Assembly (NCBI RefSeq): GCF_030758345.1 | Contig: NZ_JAVAMO010000004.1 | Span: forward strand, 62,001 to 126,000 | Origin: Ruegeria discodermiae | Lineage (GTDB): Bacteria > Pseudomonadota > Alphaproteobacteria > Rhodobacterales > Rhodobacteraceae | Length of the DNA: 64,000 nucleotides | Direction: 5' to 3' | Shown: positions 42,117 to 51,499 of the stretch, one piece after another | Layout of the letters: the number at the start of each line of letters is the position of its first letter | Position numbering within the stretch: the first letter of the stretch is position 1 | Position numbers and translations under genes: made by a program | Notes under the pieces: generated by a model | What the model was told of the DNA's origin: nothing | Database searches by the model: none | What the model saw: only the letters and a program-made list of their open reading frames with translations

Positions 42117-42644
42117 TCAGTCCGCCCTGGCCCGCCCGCTCAATGGCGAGAGCGCGTCAAACCAGTCTTGCAATGCGTCAATATCGCCGTCCAGCACATC
42201 GGCCATTCCACCCGCAAAGTCCTGGAACCGGTCGAGGTTCAGCCCGTTGACGCCTACCAGAACCGGAATCTCGCGCTCCAGCGCGTCGGCGATCACCGGG
42301 CGGAAACCGCGGCCATCGGCCTCGTGCTTGCCGAACTTGTTGATGATCAGCAGTTCGGGTCCGGCGTCCAGAGACTGGGTGACCAGCCCCACGGAGCGCT
42401 CAAGCTCGGACGGGTCAAGGCGGCAGCCCCGCGCGTTGGCCCCCAGTGACTGCGAAATCCGTATGGTTTCACCGGTGGGCAGCACCTTGAGGTCCATGTC
42501 GCATTTGTAGCCATCGGCGCATTCGGTGTTGGTTTGCACGACACCCGCCAGCGCGGTCCCGGCCTGCAACAGGCGCTCTGCTAGAGCGCTGAGCAGCAGG
42601 TCGGTTGCACCGCGCTCGGTTGTTGTGACACAGGCGAGTTTCAT
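42117..42644 (-). CDS. DUF2478 family protein
   Basis: 175-residue protein: MKLACVTTTERGATDLLLSA, then GVVQTNTECADGYKCDMDLKVLPTG, SQSLGANARGCRLDPSELER, and ELLIINKFGKHEADGRGFRPVI. DUF2478 proteins have a P-loop-like nucleotide-binding fold and often occur near molybdate or denitrification genes. The next gene downstream, NnrU, is linked to denitrification, which agrees. ATG 42644 is chosen because family homology starts there. Confidence 0.85.
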   Translation of the reverse strand: MKLACVTTTERGATDLLLSALAERLLQAGTALAGVVQTNTECADGYKCDMDLKVLPTGETIRISQSLGANARGCRLDPSELERSVGLVTQSLDAGPELLIINKFGKHEADGRGFRPVIADALEREIPVLVGVNGLNLDRFQDFAGGMADVLDGDIDALQDWFDALSPLSGRARAD

Positions 42645-42711
42645 GAGCCGTTTCCTTTTTCTGGTCTCATCGCGTTCAGATAGCATGGTTTTTCCGCCCC
42701 TGCCACGTTCT

Positions 42712-43377
42712 CTATGGGACCGGCGATAGGCCAATCACCGTTCCGTGCAGGGCAAAAAACAACAGATAGAGCGCTGCACCGCCGATCAAGGCATGTGGTT
42801 GCACCAATGCTGGCAGGCCGCGCAGAGAGAAACGCGCGGTGTAGCGGGCCAGCCGCTCCCATTCCGGCCCCATCACACGCTGATTGCGCCGGTCGATCAG
42901 CACCATGCCCGCAAGCGAAAACGCCGCAAAGCCGCCAAACAGGATCACATGGGCCAGATCGCCATTGGCCAGCAGATGCGACAGCGACCAGAGCATCAGT
43001 GCCAACAACAAAGGGTGACGCGTCAGCGCAAGGATGCCGGGGCGGTCCGGGTCGAAATCGCCCTGCCCCAGCCCGCCAAACGAGAGCGGATTGCGGACAG
43101 ACATGCCTGCCACGGTCAGCGGGCACGCCAGCGCCATCAGCAGCGCCGGTGCCCAACGCAGCGCGCCGTGAGGCGGCAGGACCTGTACGTAAGGCGCCTG
43201 TGCGGCCGCCGCGATCAGCCAGATCAGGATCAGCACGGACAACGAGGAATAGCCCAGAATATAGGGCCGTAGCCCGACCGCCTGGACCAGCGCCGCTCTG
43301 ACCCGGGGGCGGGCCGGGATCATGTGGCTGGCCAGAAAGGCCAGCAACGCCAATGTGAAATCGGTCCAGCCGCTCAT
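42712..43377 (-). CDS. NnrU family membrane protein
   Basis: 221-residue inner-membrane protein with about six helices. The NnrU pattern is clear: FLASHMIPARPRVRAALVQAVG near the start, RNPLSFGG, ILALTRHPLLLALMLWSLSHL, and LARYTARFSLRGLPA. NnrU was first linked to nitrite and nitric oxide reductase expression. Many relatives occur in non-denitrifiers as isoprenoid-type methyltransferase-fold membrane proteins. It is transcribed in the same direction as, and just before, the DUF2478 gene. Confidence 0.88.
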   Translation of the reverse strand: MSGWTDFTLALLAFLASHMIPARPRVRAALVQAVGLRPYILGYSSLSVLILIWLIAAAAQAPYVQVLPPHGALRWAPALLMALACPLTVAGMSVRNPLSFGGLGQGDFDPDRPGILALTRHPLLLALMLWSLSHLLANGDLAHVILFGGFAAFSLAGMVLIDRRNQRVMGPEWERLARYTARFSLRGLPALVQPHALIGGAALYLLFFALHGTVIGLSPVP

Positions 43378-43463
43378 GCCATCGCCTCATGTCGCTCTGC
43401 GATCCCGTTCTGGGGCAGAGACGCCCTGCATGCCTTGTCATTGGTCAAGTCGCCGGAGCCTGA

Positions 43464-45530
43464 TTACAGCCCCAGCGCCTGTCTGCGTTCCTCGGCAAAG
43501 CCCTGCACCATACGGTCGGCGATCAGGGCAAGAATGGCCATGGCTGCGCCTGCCGAGATGCCCAGACCCACATCCGCCTGCCCCAGCGCCAGATAGATCG
43601 ACTGACCCAGACCGGTGGTGCCGATCAGTGCCGCAATCACCAACATGGCAAAGGCATAGAGGATGGTCTGGTTCAGCCCCAGCAGGATGGTCGGCGCAGC
43701 ATAAGGCGCGCGGATATCGCGCAGGATTTGCCACTCAGTCGCGCCGCTTGCGATCGCGGCCTCCATCATCTCGTCCGGCGTGTTGACCAGCCCGTGCCGC
43801 GTATAACGGATCATCGGGACAACCGCATAGGCGCAGATCGCCAGAAATGCCGAGAACTCGCCGATCTGAAACACCATCAGTACCGGGATCAGGAAGACGA
43901 ACAATGGGATCGTCTGCAACATGTCGCAGATCGGGCGCACGATCTTCCAAGCGGTGTCGCTGACCGCGCTGAGCAGGCCGACGGCACCTCCGACCACGGC
44001 GCAGGCAAAGACCGCCGCGCCGCTGAGATAGAGCGACAACAGCGCCCTCTCCCACAGGCCCGAAACAAGGATGGTACTGAGCAGGATCAGGGTCATCAGC
44101 GCCAGTTTGCGCCCTCCCGCAACCCAGCCCAACGCCGACGCGCCGACCAAAACAAAGGGCCAGGGCAGATTTGCGATGCCGGTTTCCAGCATACCGATGC
44201 CGATCATCACCATCAGCCCACCGGTCACATGCCCGCGCCACGCCATCAGCAGCGCTATCACCGCACCTGCCGCAAACAACCCGTAGCTCATGGTCGGAGT
44301 CCAAGCAAAGCCCCAGGTGAAGGGCAACACCGCCTGATCCAGCCCGATCCGCAGGGGCAAGAGCACATAGAACATCGCGTTGTTCTTGAGCGCATCCAGC
44401 CACGGACCGTTGTTTTGGGTGAAAGATGTCAGACCGCTATCCACCGCTGCCGCGACCGGGTCCATCAGCGTGAATTCCGAGGCGTTGGGCATACTGGACC
44501 AGAATAGCGCGGTAAAGACCACACCAAACGCCACCAGCGCCCAGACCACGCGGCGATCATGACGCTTGCGCTCGGTCGCCAGCGCGCCGCTCATCCGGTC
44601 GATAACAACGGCAAAGACCACGATCACCATCCCCGCCAGCAGCGACTCGCCGAACTGCGCCTTGCGCATGGTCAGCAGGACCTCCCAGCCGATATCGTTG
44701 AAGCCGCCGATCACCGCCGCGATGATCACCATCGACAGCGCCGCCATCAGGCACTGATTCACCCCGATCATGATCTGGGTGGTGGCCGACGGGATCTCGA
44801 CCTGAAAAAGTTGCTGGAACCGCGTGCCGCCAGACATGATGGCGGCCTCCTTGATCTCGGGCTCCACCCGCTCTAGCCCCAGCATCACATTGCGCGCCAT
44901 CGGAGGCGCCGCATAGATCGCCGAGGCGATCAGCCCGACCACTGGCCCAAAGCCGAACAGCAGCAGCAAAGGCGTGAGATAGGCAAAGGTCGGCACGGTC
45001 TGCATCACATCGAGCACCGCCTGCACCGCGGATTTCACCCGCGGCACCTCATTGGCCAGAATACCGATCGCACCGCCAAGGATCAGTGCCAGCGGTACCG
45101 AGACCGCCACCAGCGCCAGCGTGTTCATGCTTTGCGGCCAATAGCCCGAGGACAGCACAAAGCTCAGCCCCAGGAAGCCCAAAGCCGCCATCGGCAGGCC
45201 GCCGATATACCAGCCCAAAGCGGTCACCAGCCCGATCACGATGGGCCAGGGTGTGGCGCCCAGCGCCGCATTGGCCCAATCCATCGGATAGCGCATCAGT
45301 TCCGAGAACAGCCGGGCCACCGGCTTGATCCCTTCCAGAAACCATTTCAGCGCGGCCCCGACCCAATCCGTCGCGGGCAGCGCCCATTCCGCAGGCCAGG
45401 TGACCAGCCACGGCACCAACGGCTCCAGCGCCAGACACAGCGCGCCGACCAGTAGCGTGATCAGCGCGGCTTGCGTGCCCTTGCTCAGTTGGGTCGCCAT
45501 AGGTGAGGCAAGCGGTTCGGCGATACTCAT
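43464..45530 (-). CDS. proW: Glycine betaine/proline-type ABC permease, fused double permease
   Basis: 688-residue inner-membrane protein made of two ProW-like permease units in one chain. Unit 1 spans about residues 20-330 with the EAA-type loop EPEIKEAAIMSGGTRFQQLFQVEIP. Unit 2 spans about 400-680 with TPDEMMEAAIASGATEWQILRDI. Most ProW proteins are about 300-350 residues and homodimerise. Here both halves of the channel are fused. Its start overlaps the ATP-binding gene by 4 bp. Compatible solute import is the likely role. Choline or a related quaternary amine is also possible. Confidence 0.9.
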   Translation of the reverse strand: MSIAEPLASPMATQLSKGTQAALITLLVGALCLALEPLVPWLVTWPAEWALPATDWVGAALKWFLEGIKPVARLFSELMRYPMDWANAALGATPWPIVIGLVTALGWYIGGLPMAALGFLGLSFVLSSGYWPQSMNTLALVAVSVPLALILGGAIGILANEVPRVKSAVQAVLDVMQTVPTFAYLTPLLLLFGFGPVVGLIASAIYAAPPMARNVMLGLERVEPEIKEAAIMSGGTRFQQLFQVEIPSATTQIMIGVNQCLMAALSMVIIAAVIGGFNDIGWEVLLTMRKAQFGESLLAGMVIVVFAVVIDRMSGALATERKRHDRRVVWALVAFGVVFTALFWSSMPNASEFTLMDPVAAAVDSGLTSFTQNNGPWLDALKNNAMFYVLLPLRIGLDQAVLPFTWGFAWTPTMSYGLFAAGAVIALLMAWRGHVTGGLMVMIGIGMLETGIANLPWPFVLVGASALGWVAGGRKLALMTLILLSTILVSGLWERALLSLYLSGAAVFACAVVGGAVGLLSAVSDTAWKIVRPICDMLQTIPLFVFLIPVLMVFQIGEFSAFLAICAYAVVPMIRYTRHGLVNTPDEMMEAAIASGATEWQILRDIRAPYAAPTILLGLNQTILYAFAMLVIAALIGTTGLGQSIYLALGQADVGLGISAGAAMAILALIADRMVQGFAEERRQALGL

Positions 45531-46579
45531 GCCTCGTCCACCTGCAGGGCGGCAGCCAGATCAGACGGGTAGACCGTGCCGACAACGTTGCCGCTGGTAT
45601 CCCGCACTGGTACCGGTTCGTAAAGGTTCATGCATTTGGCAAGCGCTGCATCCAGCGTCATGCCAGTTTGCAGCCCCGGATCGTCGGGGCCGAACTCAGT
45701 CTCGCCTTCACGCATGACCGAAGACACGATGGCATGCTGACCCTTGGCCACATCCTTTGAAAACTCTCGCACATAATCATCGACCGGATGCAGAACGATC
45801 TCGGTCGGGGTGCCGATCTGCACGATTTTGCCATCGCGCATGATGGCGATACGGTCGGCTAGCTTCAGCGCTTCGGCAATGTCGTGGGTGATGAATACGA
45901 TGGATTTCTTCAGCGTCGCCTGAATGTTGAGGAACTCGTCCTGCAATTGCCGCCGGATCAGCGGATCAAGCGCCGAAAACGGCTCATCCAGAAACCAGAT
46001 GTCGGGGTTCACCGCCAGCGAGCGCGCGATACCGACGCGCTGCCGTTGCCCGCCCGAGAGCTGGCGGGGGAAACTGTCTTCGCGCCCCTCAAGCCCGACC
46101 AGAGAGATCACTTCGCGGGCGCGCTCCGTACGCTCCTTGCGTCCGATCCCCTGAACCCGCAGCGGATAGGCCACATTGTCTGTCACGGTCATATGCGGGA
46201 ACAGGCCAAAATGCTGGAACACCATGCCCAGCTTCTGGCGGCGCAATGCGGTCAGGCGCCTCTTGCTGGCCCCGCGCACATCCTCGCCATCAATGCGGAT
46301 TTCCCCGCCCGTGCCTGCCAATAGCTGCGAGATGCAGCGAATAAGCGTGGATTTGCCCGAGCCCGACAGGCCCATGATGACAAAGAGCTCGCCCTCGTGA
46401 ACCTCGAAATTAGCATCCTGCACCGCCGGAATCATCCCGGCATCGCGCAGAATGTCGGCTGCCTTATCCGCATCACCGCCTGACCGAGCCAACGCGTCGG
46501 TCAGGGCCTTCTCTGCGCCATCGCCAAACACCTGCCAGAGATTCCGGCAGGCGATGGCTGGCGTGTTTGCGTCTGTCAC
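45527..46579 (-). CDS. proV: Glycine betaine/proline-type ABC ATP-binding protein
   Basis: 350-residue ATPase with Walker A MGLSGSGKST, Q-loop MVFQHFGLFPHMTV, signature LSGGQRQRVGIARSLA, Walker B DIWFLDEPFSALDP and H-loop THDIAEAL. C-terminal CBS-like repeats end AVIYP-type (VGTVYPSDLAAAL), as in ProV/OpuAA. I started at GTG 46579, eight bases after the binding-protein stop. The longer frame reads into that gene. Confidence 0.9.
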   Translation of the reverse strand: MTDANTPAIACRNLWQVFGDGAEKALTDALARSGGDADKAADILRDAGMIPAVQDANFEVHEGELFVIMGLSGSGKSTLIRCISQLLAGTGGEIRIDGEDVRGASKRRLTALRRQKLGMVFQHFGLFPHMTVTDNVAYPLRVQGIGRKERTERAREVISLVGLEGREDSFPRQLSGGQRQRVGIARSLAVNPDIWFLDEPFSALDPLIRRQLQDEFLNIQATLKKSIVFITHDIAEALKLADRIAIMRDGKIVQIGTPTEIVLHPVDDYVREFSKDVAKGQHAIVSSVMREGETEFGPDDPGLQTGMTLDAALAKCMNLYEPVPVRDTSGNVVGTVYPSDLAAALQVDEA

Positions 46580-46589
46580 CTGTTGCGGC

Positions 46590-47546
46590 TCACTTGGTCG
46601 CCGCGTCAACGACCGGGCGCCACTTGTCCTCATTCTCGGACATCCAGGTGGCGACCACCTCTTCGACGGCACCGCCATCCACGTCGATCGCCCCCATCAT
46701 CGGCTGTTGATCATCGACTGAAAGCGCGTAGTTGGTCAAGATTTCGTAAGCGGCAGGCCATTTATCCGCAAACCCTGACCAACCGGCCTTGAAGATACGC
46801 GAAGGCGCGAAGTCACAATCATTGACCGCGTTCGGGTTGGGGCCCCAGGCCGGATCGTTGAAGCACGCCTCTTCGCCCACAGGCAGGTCGACAAATTGCA
46901 CATCATAGGCCGACATCGCCCAATGCGGCTGCCAGAAGGTGATCAGCAGCGGAGATTTCCGTTCCGTCGAGGCACGCAGTTCTGCGATCAGCGCCCCTTC
47001 GGAGCCGGCGGGCACGGCCTTGAACGGCAGGTCCAGCCCAGTCATGCGATCGGCGCCGGGCGTGCCCCAGTCGGCCGGATAATCCACCAGACGTCCGCCG
47101 GGCAGCGTTTCGGCTGTTGCAAAGACCTGCGCGCAGTCCTGCAGCGCCTCCCAGGCGGGCAAGCCCGGACACAGCTCAGCCACATGTGCCGGGTAGGCAA
47201 TGCCCTCCTTAGCATCGAGGCCCAGATCACCGATTTCGACCACGGTGCCCTCTTCCACTTTCTTGGCGTATTCGTCGGAAACGTTCGAGGACCAGATTTC
47301 CAGCGTCGCATGGATGTCGCCATCGGCCAGCGCCTGGAACTGGTTCATCATGCCAGCGGTGACATATTCCACATCATACCCGGCAGCCTTTAGCATTTCG
47401 CCTGCCACATGCGTGGTCACGTGCTGGCCGGTCCATTCATTGACGGCGAGTTTGATCGGTTCGTCCACCGCGCCCATATCCGCGGCCTGTACCATACCGG
47501 CCACCGCACTCAGAACGATCCCCAAGCTTGCTGTCTTCATTTGCAT
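46590..47546 (-). CDS. proX: Glycine betaine/proline-type ABC substrate-binding protein
   Basis: 318-residue periplasmic protein with a signal peptide (about residues 1-21, ending MVQA). The OpuAC-type fold shows IKLAVNEWTGQHVTTHVAGE, VEYVTAGMMNQFQALADGDIHATLEIW and SPLLITFWQPHWAMSAYD. The aromatic residues in these segments are the usual quaternary-amine cage. The first gene of the operon, reading X-V-W. A palindrome about 90 bp upstream may be its operator. Confidence 0.9.
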   Translation of the reverse strand: MQMKTASLGIVLSAVAGMVQAADMGAVDEPIKLAVNEWTGQHVTTHVAGEMLKAAGYDVEYVTAGMMNQFQALADGDIHATLEIWSSNVSDEYAKKVEEGTVVEIGDLGLDAKEGIAYPAHVAELCPGLPAWEALQDCAQVFATAETLPGGRLVDYPADWGTPGADRMTGLDLPFKAVPAGSEGALIAELRASTERKSPLLITFWQPHWAMSAYDVQFVDLPVGEEACFNDPAWGPNPNAVNDCDFAPSRIFKAGWSGFADKWPAAYEILTNYALSVDDQQPMMGAIDVDGGAVEEVVATWMSENEDKWRPVVDAATK

Positions 47547-48071
47547 TTCTCCCTGTTATGTATCTGTTGCTTCGCCCGGCAGTATCGGCTGATTCCTGAC
47601 CGGTGTCACGCGGTGCAACTTGTGTGCGCTTTTCTTGATTGATCAGTCAATCATCAATCAGGTCGCTTGATTCTTGTCGAGTAAAAAGTGCCCGGACAGC
47701 GGAATTGTAGCGCGGCTCCGACCCGCATGGTCCTGTCGTCGAGTTGTGAGGCTCGCCAGGCATCAAGGTCTGATGGTCTCTGCCACATGTTGCTCTTTAC
47801 CGCAGGCGTATCCGGCGGCCCCTATGACGCTCGGGCACTCCTGCAGAACAACAAGATTGCAAATGTCTTAAAGCGCCTTGAGGAGAAGATCGCATGTACC
47901 GTCGGTGAGGTGACACAGCCGGGGCCCGCACGCCCCTTTTTTGTGCCGATGGCAATGCCAGCACCCACACTTGGCCACGGAAGAGCGTCAAACATCAGAC
48001 AATGGTGCGAAACCAAGATATCCCTGCCAAAGCTTGCGGATTGGCGGACTACCGCTTGATCGAAACAACAC
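47547..48071. other. Intergenic region upstream of proX
   Basis: 525 bp with no convincing gene. It contains the palindrome at 47636 and, on the plus strand, GGGGC-CCGCAC-GCCCC followed by TTTTTT (47921-47942), a possible weak intrinsic terminator without a known transcript before it. Short open frames here look random. Confidence 0.4.
47636..47653. promoter_or_regulatory. Palindromic operator candidate upstream of proX
   Basis: TGATTGA (47636-47642) and TCAATCA (47647-47653) form a perfect 7-bp inverted repeat with a 4-bp spacer, followed by a further ATCAATCA half. TTGATTGA...TCAATCA resembles sites of TetR-type regulators such as BetI. No regulator gene is in the window. Confidence 0.45.
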
Positions 48072-49322
48072 CTAGCGCAGCGAAGTCCCTGCTTCCCTGT
48101 CGAGGTCCAGTTCGGCCTTTCGTGCCAGCGATATCTCGAAGTTGATCACCGCGCCAAGCGCGATTGTCAGAAAGAATGCCATGGTCCGGCTTTCCGATAG
48201 CGCTAGCAGCGCAAGGCACACCCCGGCAAGGACCAACAGCCTCAGAGGTGATACTGTCATGCACCCCAACCGGTAACTTGCGGACAACAGAATCATGGTC
48301 AAGAAAACAAGAAGCATCGCCCTACGGCTCACCGTCATATTCGCCATTTCGAAAGTCTGATCCGGAGATATCGCGATGCAAGCACAGGACAAAGCAAGCA
48401 ACAGGCCAACGACCACCAGAACTGCATGGCCGGTCCGACCTTGCAGCCATCCGCCCGCGACAACCGCCGCCGCTGAAAGAAACGCCATTGCAGCCAGCCA
48501 ATCTGCAGGCCGCCCGCGCCCGTGGTCCTGAAGCCCCGCAGTCACGTAAGATATCGCTGGCGCCAACACGATCAATAGAATCAACAGACCATGACGTCGC
48601 TCAACAGGCACTGCAAAGGGAGCACCGTGTCGATCAGCCAGAACGCCAGACGTGTTGCTGATGGCAACGCACAAGAGAACCAGCATCCCAGCCAGTTCGC
48701 TACCCTCTTCAATTGCAATCCGCAAAGCGCTTGCGTGAGCACTGTTCCACGTCATCGCGTGTTCGAGCACTTCCTGCACGGCGACCGAGCCCAGCAGCGC
48801 GAAACCCACCAAAAGGATCAGAGCCTGCTTGCGCTGAACATCACCCGCCCGCCAGAGCGTCGCCACCGCCCAAAGCAGCAACGCGGCAAGAACAGCGCCG
48901 AGCGGGAGCAGAAGTCCCCACGACCCAACTCCCATCGTTCTGCCAACGCCCGAGAGCCTTTCGTGCAGTGAACCGACTTCGTCTGCGCTCAGAAAGAAAA
49001 ACACGCCTGCGGTTATGGCCCAGGCCCGCGCAGCGCGTGGCAAGCTGGACCGGCAGAGGGTGTTGCCGTCCATCATGTGAAGCCCGATGATCGCAAGGAG
49101 CGCGCCCGAGAACCACGCGGCCAGATTGTTCTCATGCGCCAAATCTAATTCCTGAACGATTCTCGGGATAGATTGCGCCCCGTTGGTGCTAGCCTGGAAT
49201 TCAATCAGATAGGCCATCACGGTAAGAACCACGCAAACAAATGCTATCAAATAGAATTCGACCGAAATCCTACTCACTGCAAATCGCGATTGCGATAAAA
49301 CAAATGTCACCGACAATACCAC
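48072..49322 (-). CDS. Multi-pass membrane protein of unknown function
   Basis: Up to 416 residues with about ten to twelve hydrophobic helices and short loops. A loop with FFFLSADEVGSLHERLSGVG (acidic and His residues next to a helix) and EVLEHAMTWNSAHASALRIA recalls membrane proteins with a shared ADE...H...H pattern, but I cannot name the family. The frame opens with GTG at 49322. Alternative GTG or TTG starts a few codons later are equally possible. It is a single gene with large gaps on both sides. Confidence 0.6.
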   Translation of the reverse strand: MVLSVTFVLSQSRFAVSRISVEFYLIAFVCVVLTVMAYLIEFQASTNGAQSIPRIVQELDLAHENNLAAWFSGALLAIIGLHMMDGNTLCRSSLPRAARAWAITAGVFFFLSADEVGSLHERLSGVGRTMGVGSWGLLLPLGAVLAALLLWAVATLWRAGDVQRKQALILLVGFALLGSVAVQEVLEHAMTWNSAHASALRIAIEEGSELAGMLVLLCVAISNTSGVLADRHGAPFAVPVERRHGLLILLIVLAPAISYVTAGLQDHGRGRPADWLAAMAFLSAAAVVAGGWLQGRTGHAVLVVVGLLLALSCACIAISPDQTFEMANMTVSRRAMLLVFLTMILLSASYRLGCMTVSPLRLLVLAGVCLALLALSESRTMAFFLTIALGAVINFEISLARKAELDLDREAGTSLR

Positions 49323-49909
49323 CCATCAAAAATGACACAAAAATGTCATAAAACTGTTACATTTCCGGATGGCATTTGCAAATCGCGCTCGACAGGACGA
49401 TTGCTGGCCCGAAGAAGGCCATTATCGAAGCCTTATCCGATCTGGGTCCTGAGCGTCAGCACGCGTGCAGACGACGCGCCGGGCGGCGGGCGCTGCGTGA
49501 ACACCTTGACGCTGAGCGAGAGTCGCTAAAGGCGCCTCAAAGTAACTTGCGGAAACCAGAGCCGGGGGCACGGGGCTCTGATCGTGGCTGGCCCCCAAGT
49601 ATATGACCATCTTGCCTCGCAAATCTCTGCAACCCCAGCTTGACACATGCATGCTTCCAGGGCGCCGCGACATCACCGGACCATGTGCGGTGGTGGATTA
49701 CGATGATCATGTTCGGGCCCGTTGGTCGCGTCCTGGGTGTTCAACACCGACATGCGGTGGCCTGCTGATCTTTAACCGCCTGAAAGATGCACCATAAGAC
49801 CATTCTCCGCGGGAGCATCGAGATCACGCGCGCCCTCCGAGTGCTGCACATATGCGTCATCGCTCACAAAACGCTTGCGGCGCATGACCGGCGGGCTAGG
49901 GTTTTGATC
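49323..49909. other. Gene-free stretch before the HExxH lipoprotein
   Basis: 587 bp. The plus-strand frame 49376-49606 (KKAIIEALSDLGPERQH...) and its neighbours lack ribosome sites and family resemblance. This could be a decayed gene, but I see nothing that can be identified. Confidence 0.35.
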
Positions 49910-50590
49910 ATGTTCCTGCGTCTTCTTGTGATCCTGTTTCTGGTTGCGGCCTGTGGCCGCCCCCTCACCGAAACCGAAAAGGACTTTGCCGCTCGCATCC
50001 ATGGTGACGCGCTTGATCTGGACCGGGTGCGGCTGGTTGAGGGTGCGCCGGTGGGCAGCGTAACCTTTCAGCGTAAACCGCGCCCGCGCGTGACCTGTCG
50101 CGAACGTATCCTGCCCCCCGTCAAGGAAGAGATCGTCACCTCAAAGCCAGCGGCCGTTGCCCTGTTCAACCATGTCCTGTTCACACGAGATTGGTATCTG
50201 GAGGATTATGCGCAGGAATACCCTGATCGCCTCCATCTGGTGCAGGCGATGCTGTTTGCACATGAACTGACCCATGTCTGGCAATGGCAAAACCGCCGCA
50301 AAACTGGCTATCACCCGCTGCGCGCAGCGGCGGAGCATGGCCGGACCAACGATCCCTATCTGTTCGATCTGGACGAAACCCCCAATTTTCTGGATTACGG
50401 CTTTGAGCAGCAAGGCACAATTGTCGAAGAATATGTCTGCTGCCGGGCCCTGGCCCCCGATGCAGCCCGGACCGCACGCCTGCACAAGATGCTCAGCGCG
50501 GCCTTTCCCGTCTCGGATCTACCCAAGGTGCGGGAAAGCGATGTCTACCTGCCCTGGGACGGGGTCGAGATCGAGGGGATCTGTGATTAA
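49910..50590 (+). CDS. Lipoprotein with HExxH metal-binding motif
   Basis: 226-residue predicted lipoprotein with lipobox LFLVAAC (Cys at about residue 15). The centre has LVQAMLFAHELTHVWQWQNR, a zincin-type HExxH in a helix, followed 60 residues later by GTIVEEYVCCRAL, which could supply the third ligand. The whole resembles vegetative-protein-296-like or DUF4157-type peptidase domains in alphaproteobacteria. Catalysis is not certain. The ATG at 49910 fits the signal peptide. It overlaps the convergent cytochrome gene by 4 bases. Confidence 0.75.
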   Translation: MFLRLLVILFLVAACGRPLTETEKDFAARIHGDALDLDRVRLVEGAPVGSVTFQRKPRPRVTCRERILPPVKEEIVTSKPAAVALFNHVLFTRDWYLEDYAQEYPDRLHLVQAMLFAHELTHVWQWQNRRKTGYHPLRAAAEHGRTNDPYLFDLDETPNFLDYGFEQQGTIVEEYVCCRALAPDAARTARLHKMLSAAFPVSDLPKVRESDVYLPWDGVEIEGICD

Positions 50591-50991
50591 CCGCTGACCT
50601 GGATGCTTTCCAGATAGGCCAGCAGCGCCGCCAGCGGGCGCGGCGTTGGCGTCAGGGTGCCGTCCACCTCGACCGGAACGGTTTCGCCCTCCAGCAAGGC
50701 TCCGAATTCGGGCATCACGCTCGCCGGTGCCTTGCCCTTGCCATAGCCGTCGATCTGGGACAGCACTTGAGCGCGGGGCAATACGCCGCCGTTTCGCTCA
50801 GCGATACGGGTCAGGTCGGGCGCGCGCTGTCCATCCGCCAGAACGCCGCCCTTGGCGTCAGAGCCATGACAGGCGGCACAGTTTTGCGCAAAGAGCACCG
50901 CTCCTTCATCGGCCTCGGGCATCGCGTTTTCCGTCGCGCATGCCGACAGGACGACCATCACGGGCATTGCAAGCTTGACCTTCCACGGCAT
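50587..50991 (-). CDS. Class I cytochrome c
   Basis: 134-residue lipoprotein-like or secreted cytochrome. The signal ends LSACATEN (Cys at about 18). The haem motif is QNCAACHG, and the probable axial Met lies in ASVMPEFGALLEG. Second in a two-gene unit behind another small cytochrome (51006-51395). Likely an electron carrier in the periplasm. Partners are not present in the window. Confidence 0.9.
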   Translation of the reverse strand: MPWKVKLAMPVMVVLSACATENAMPEADEGAVLFAQNCAACHGSDAKGGVLADGQRAPDLTRIAERNGGVLPRAQVLSQIDGYGKGKAPASVMPEFGALLEGETVPVEVDGTLTPTPRPLAALLAYLESIQVSG

Positions 50992-51005
50992 GATCTCGGG
51001 CTCCT

Positions 51006-51395
51006 TTAGCTGGGTTGCAGGGTCTCAAGATATGCCAGAAGGTCGATGATCGGCGCGCTTGTCAAGATGGGTTGCCCGGAATGGGTCTTGGTGGCCTTGT
51101 CCTCACCTTCGAAGAAATTGCCATAGACCGGCATCGGGCTGCCATGGCTGACCAGCGGGTCGCGACCGTCGATGCGACGCACAACCCGCTCTGTTGGGAA
51201 AACCCCATCCACCTGCAACTGCGTCAGATCCACCGGTTTTATCATCAGCACACCGGCCATCGGCCCCTGCCCGGTCGCGTCGATCCCGTGGCAGGTTGCA
51301 CAATGCGTCATATAGAGCGCCTCGCCATTGGCGGCATCCTGTGCGGCCACCGGCAACGCTAACCCCAAGAGTATCGAGATCAATACTGGTTTCAT
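51006..51395 (-). CDS. Class I cytochrome c
   Basis: 129-residue periplasmic cytochrome with a signal peptide (ends LPVAAQ), the haem motif THCATCHGIDATGQGPMAG and a methionine ligand candidate in GSPMPVYGNF. Start at ATG 51395. Homology does not extend into the upstream open frame. It is transcribed 14 bp ahead of the second cytochrome gene, so the pair forms a small operon. Confidence 0.9.
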   Translation of the reverse strand: MKPVLISILLGLALPVAAQDAANGEALYMTHCATCHGIDATGQGPMAGVLMIKPVDLTQLQVDGVFPTERVVRRIDGRDPLVSHGSPMPVYGNFFEGEDKATKTHSGQPILTSAPIIDLLAYLETLQPS

Positions 51396-51499
51396 CAGTC
51401 TCACTCCGCATAGGAATTTGCTTTGAGGAAAGCTTGCCCGCGGCACCCAATGCCGCAATGATCCAGATCAACCCAAAGCAGACCCGGAGACCGGACCCG

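Noticed and set aside
49376-49606. Plus-strand frame of 76 codons before the HExxH lipoprotein
   Set aside because: No ribosome site, an abrupt change to Arg/Gly/Pro-rich sequence, and no recognisable domain.
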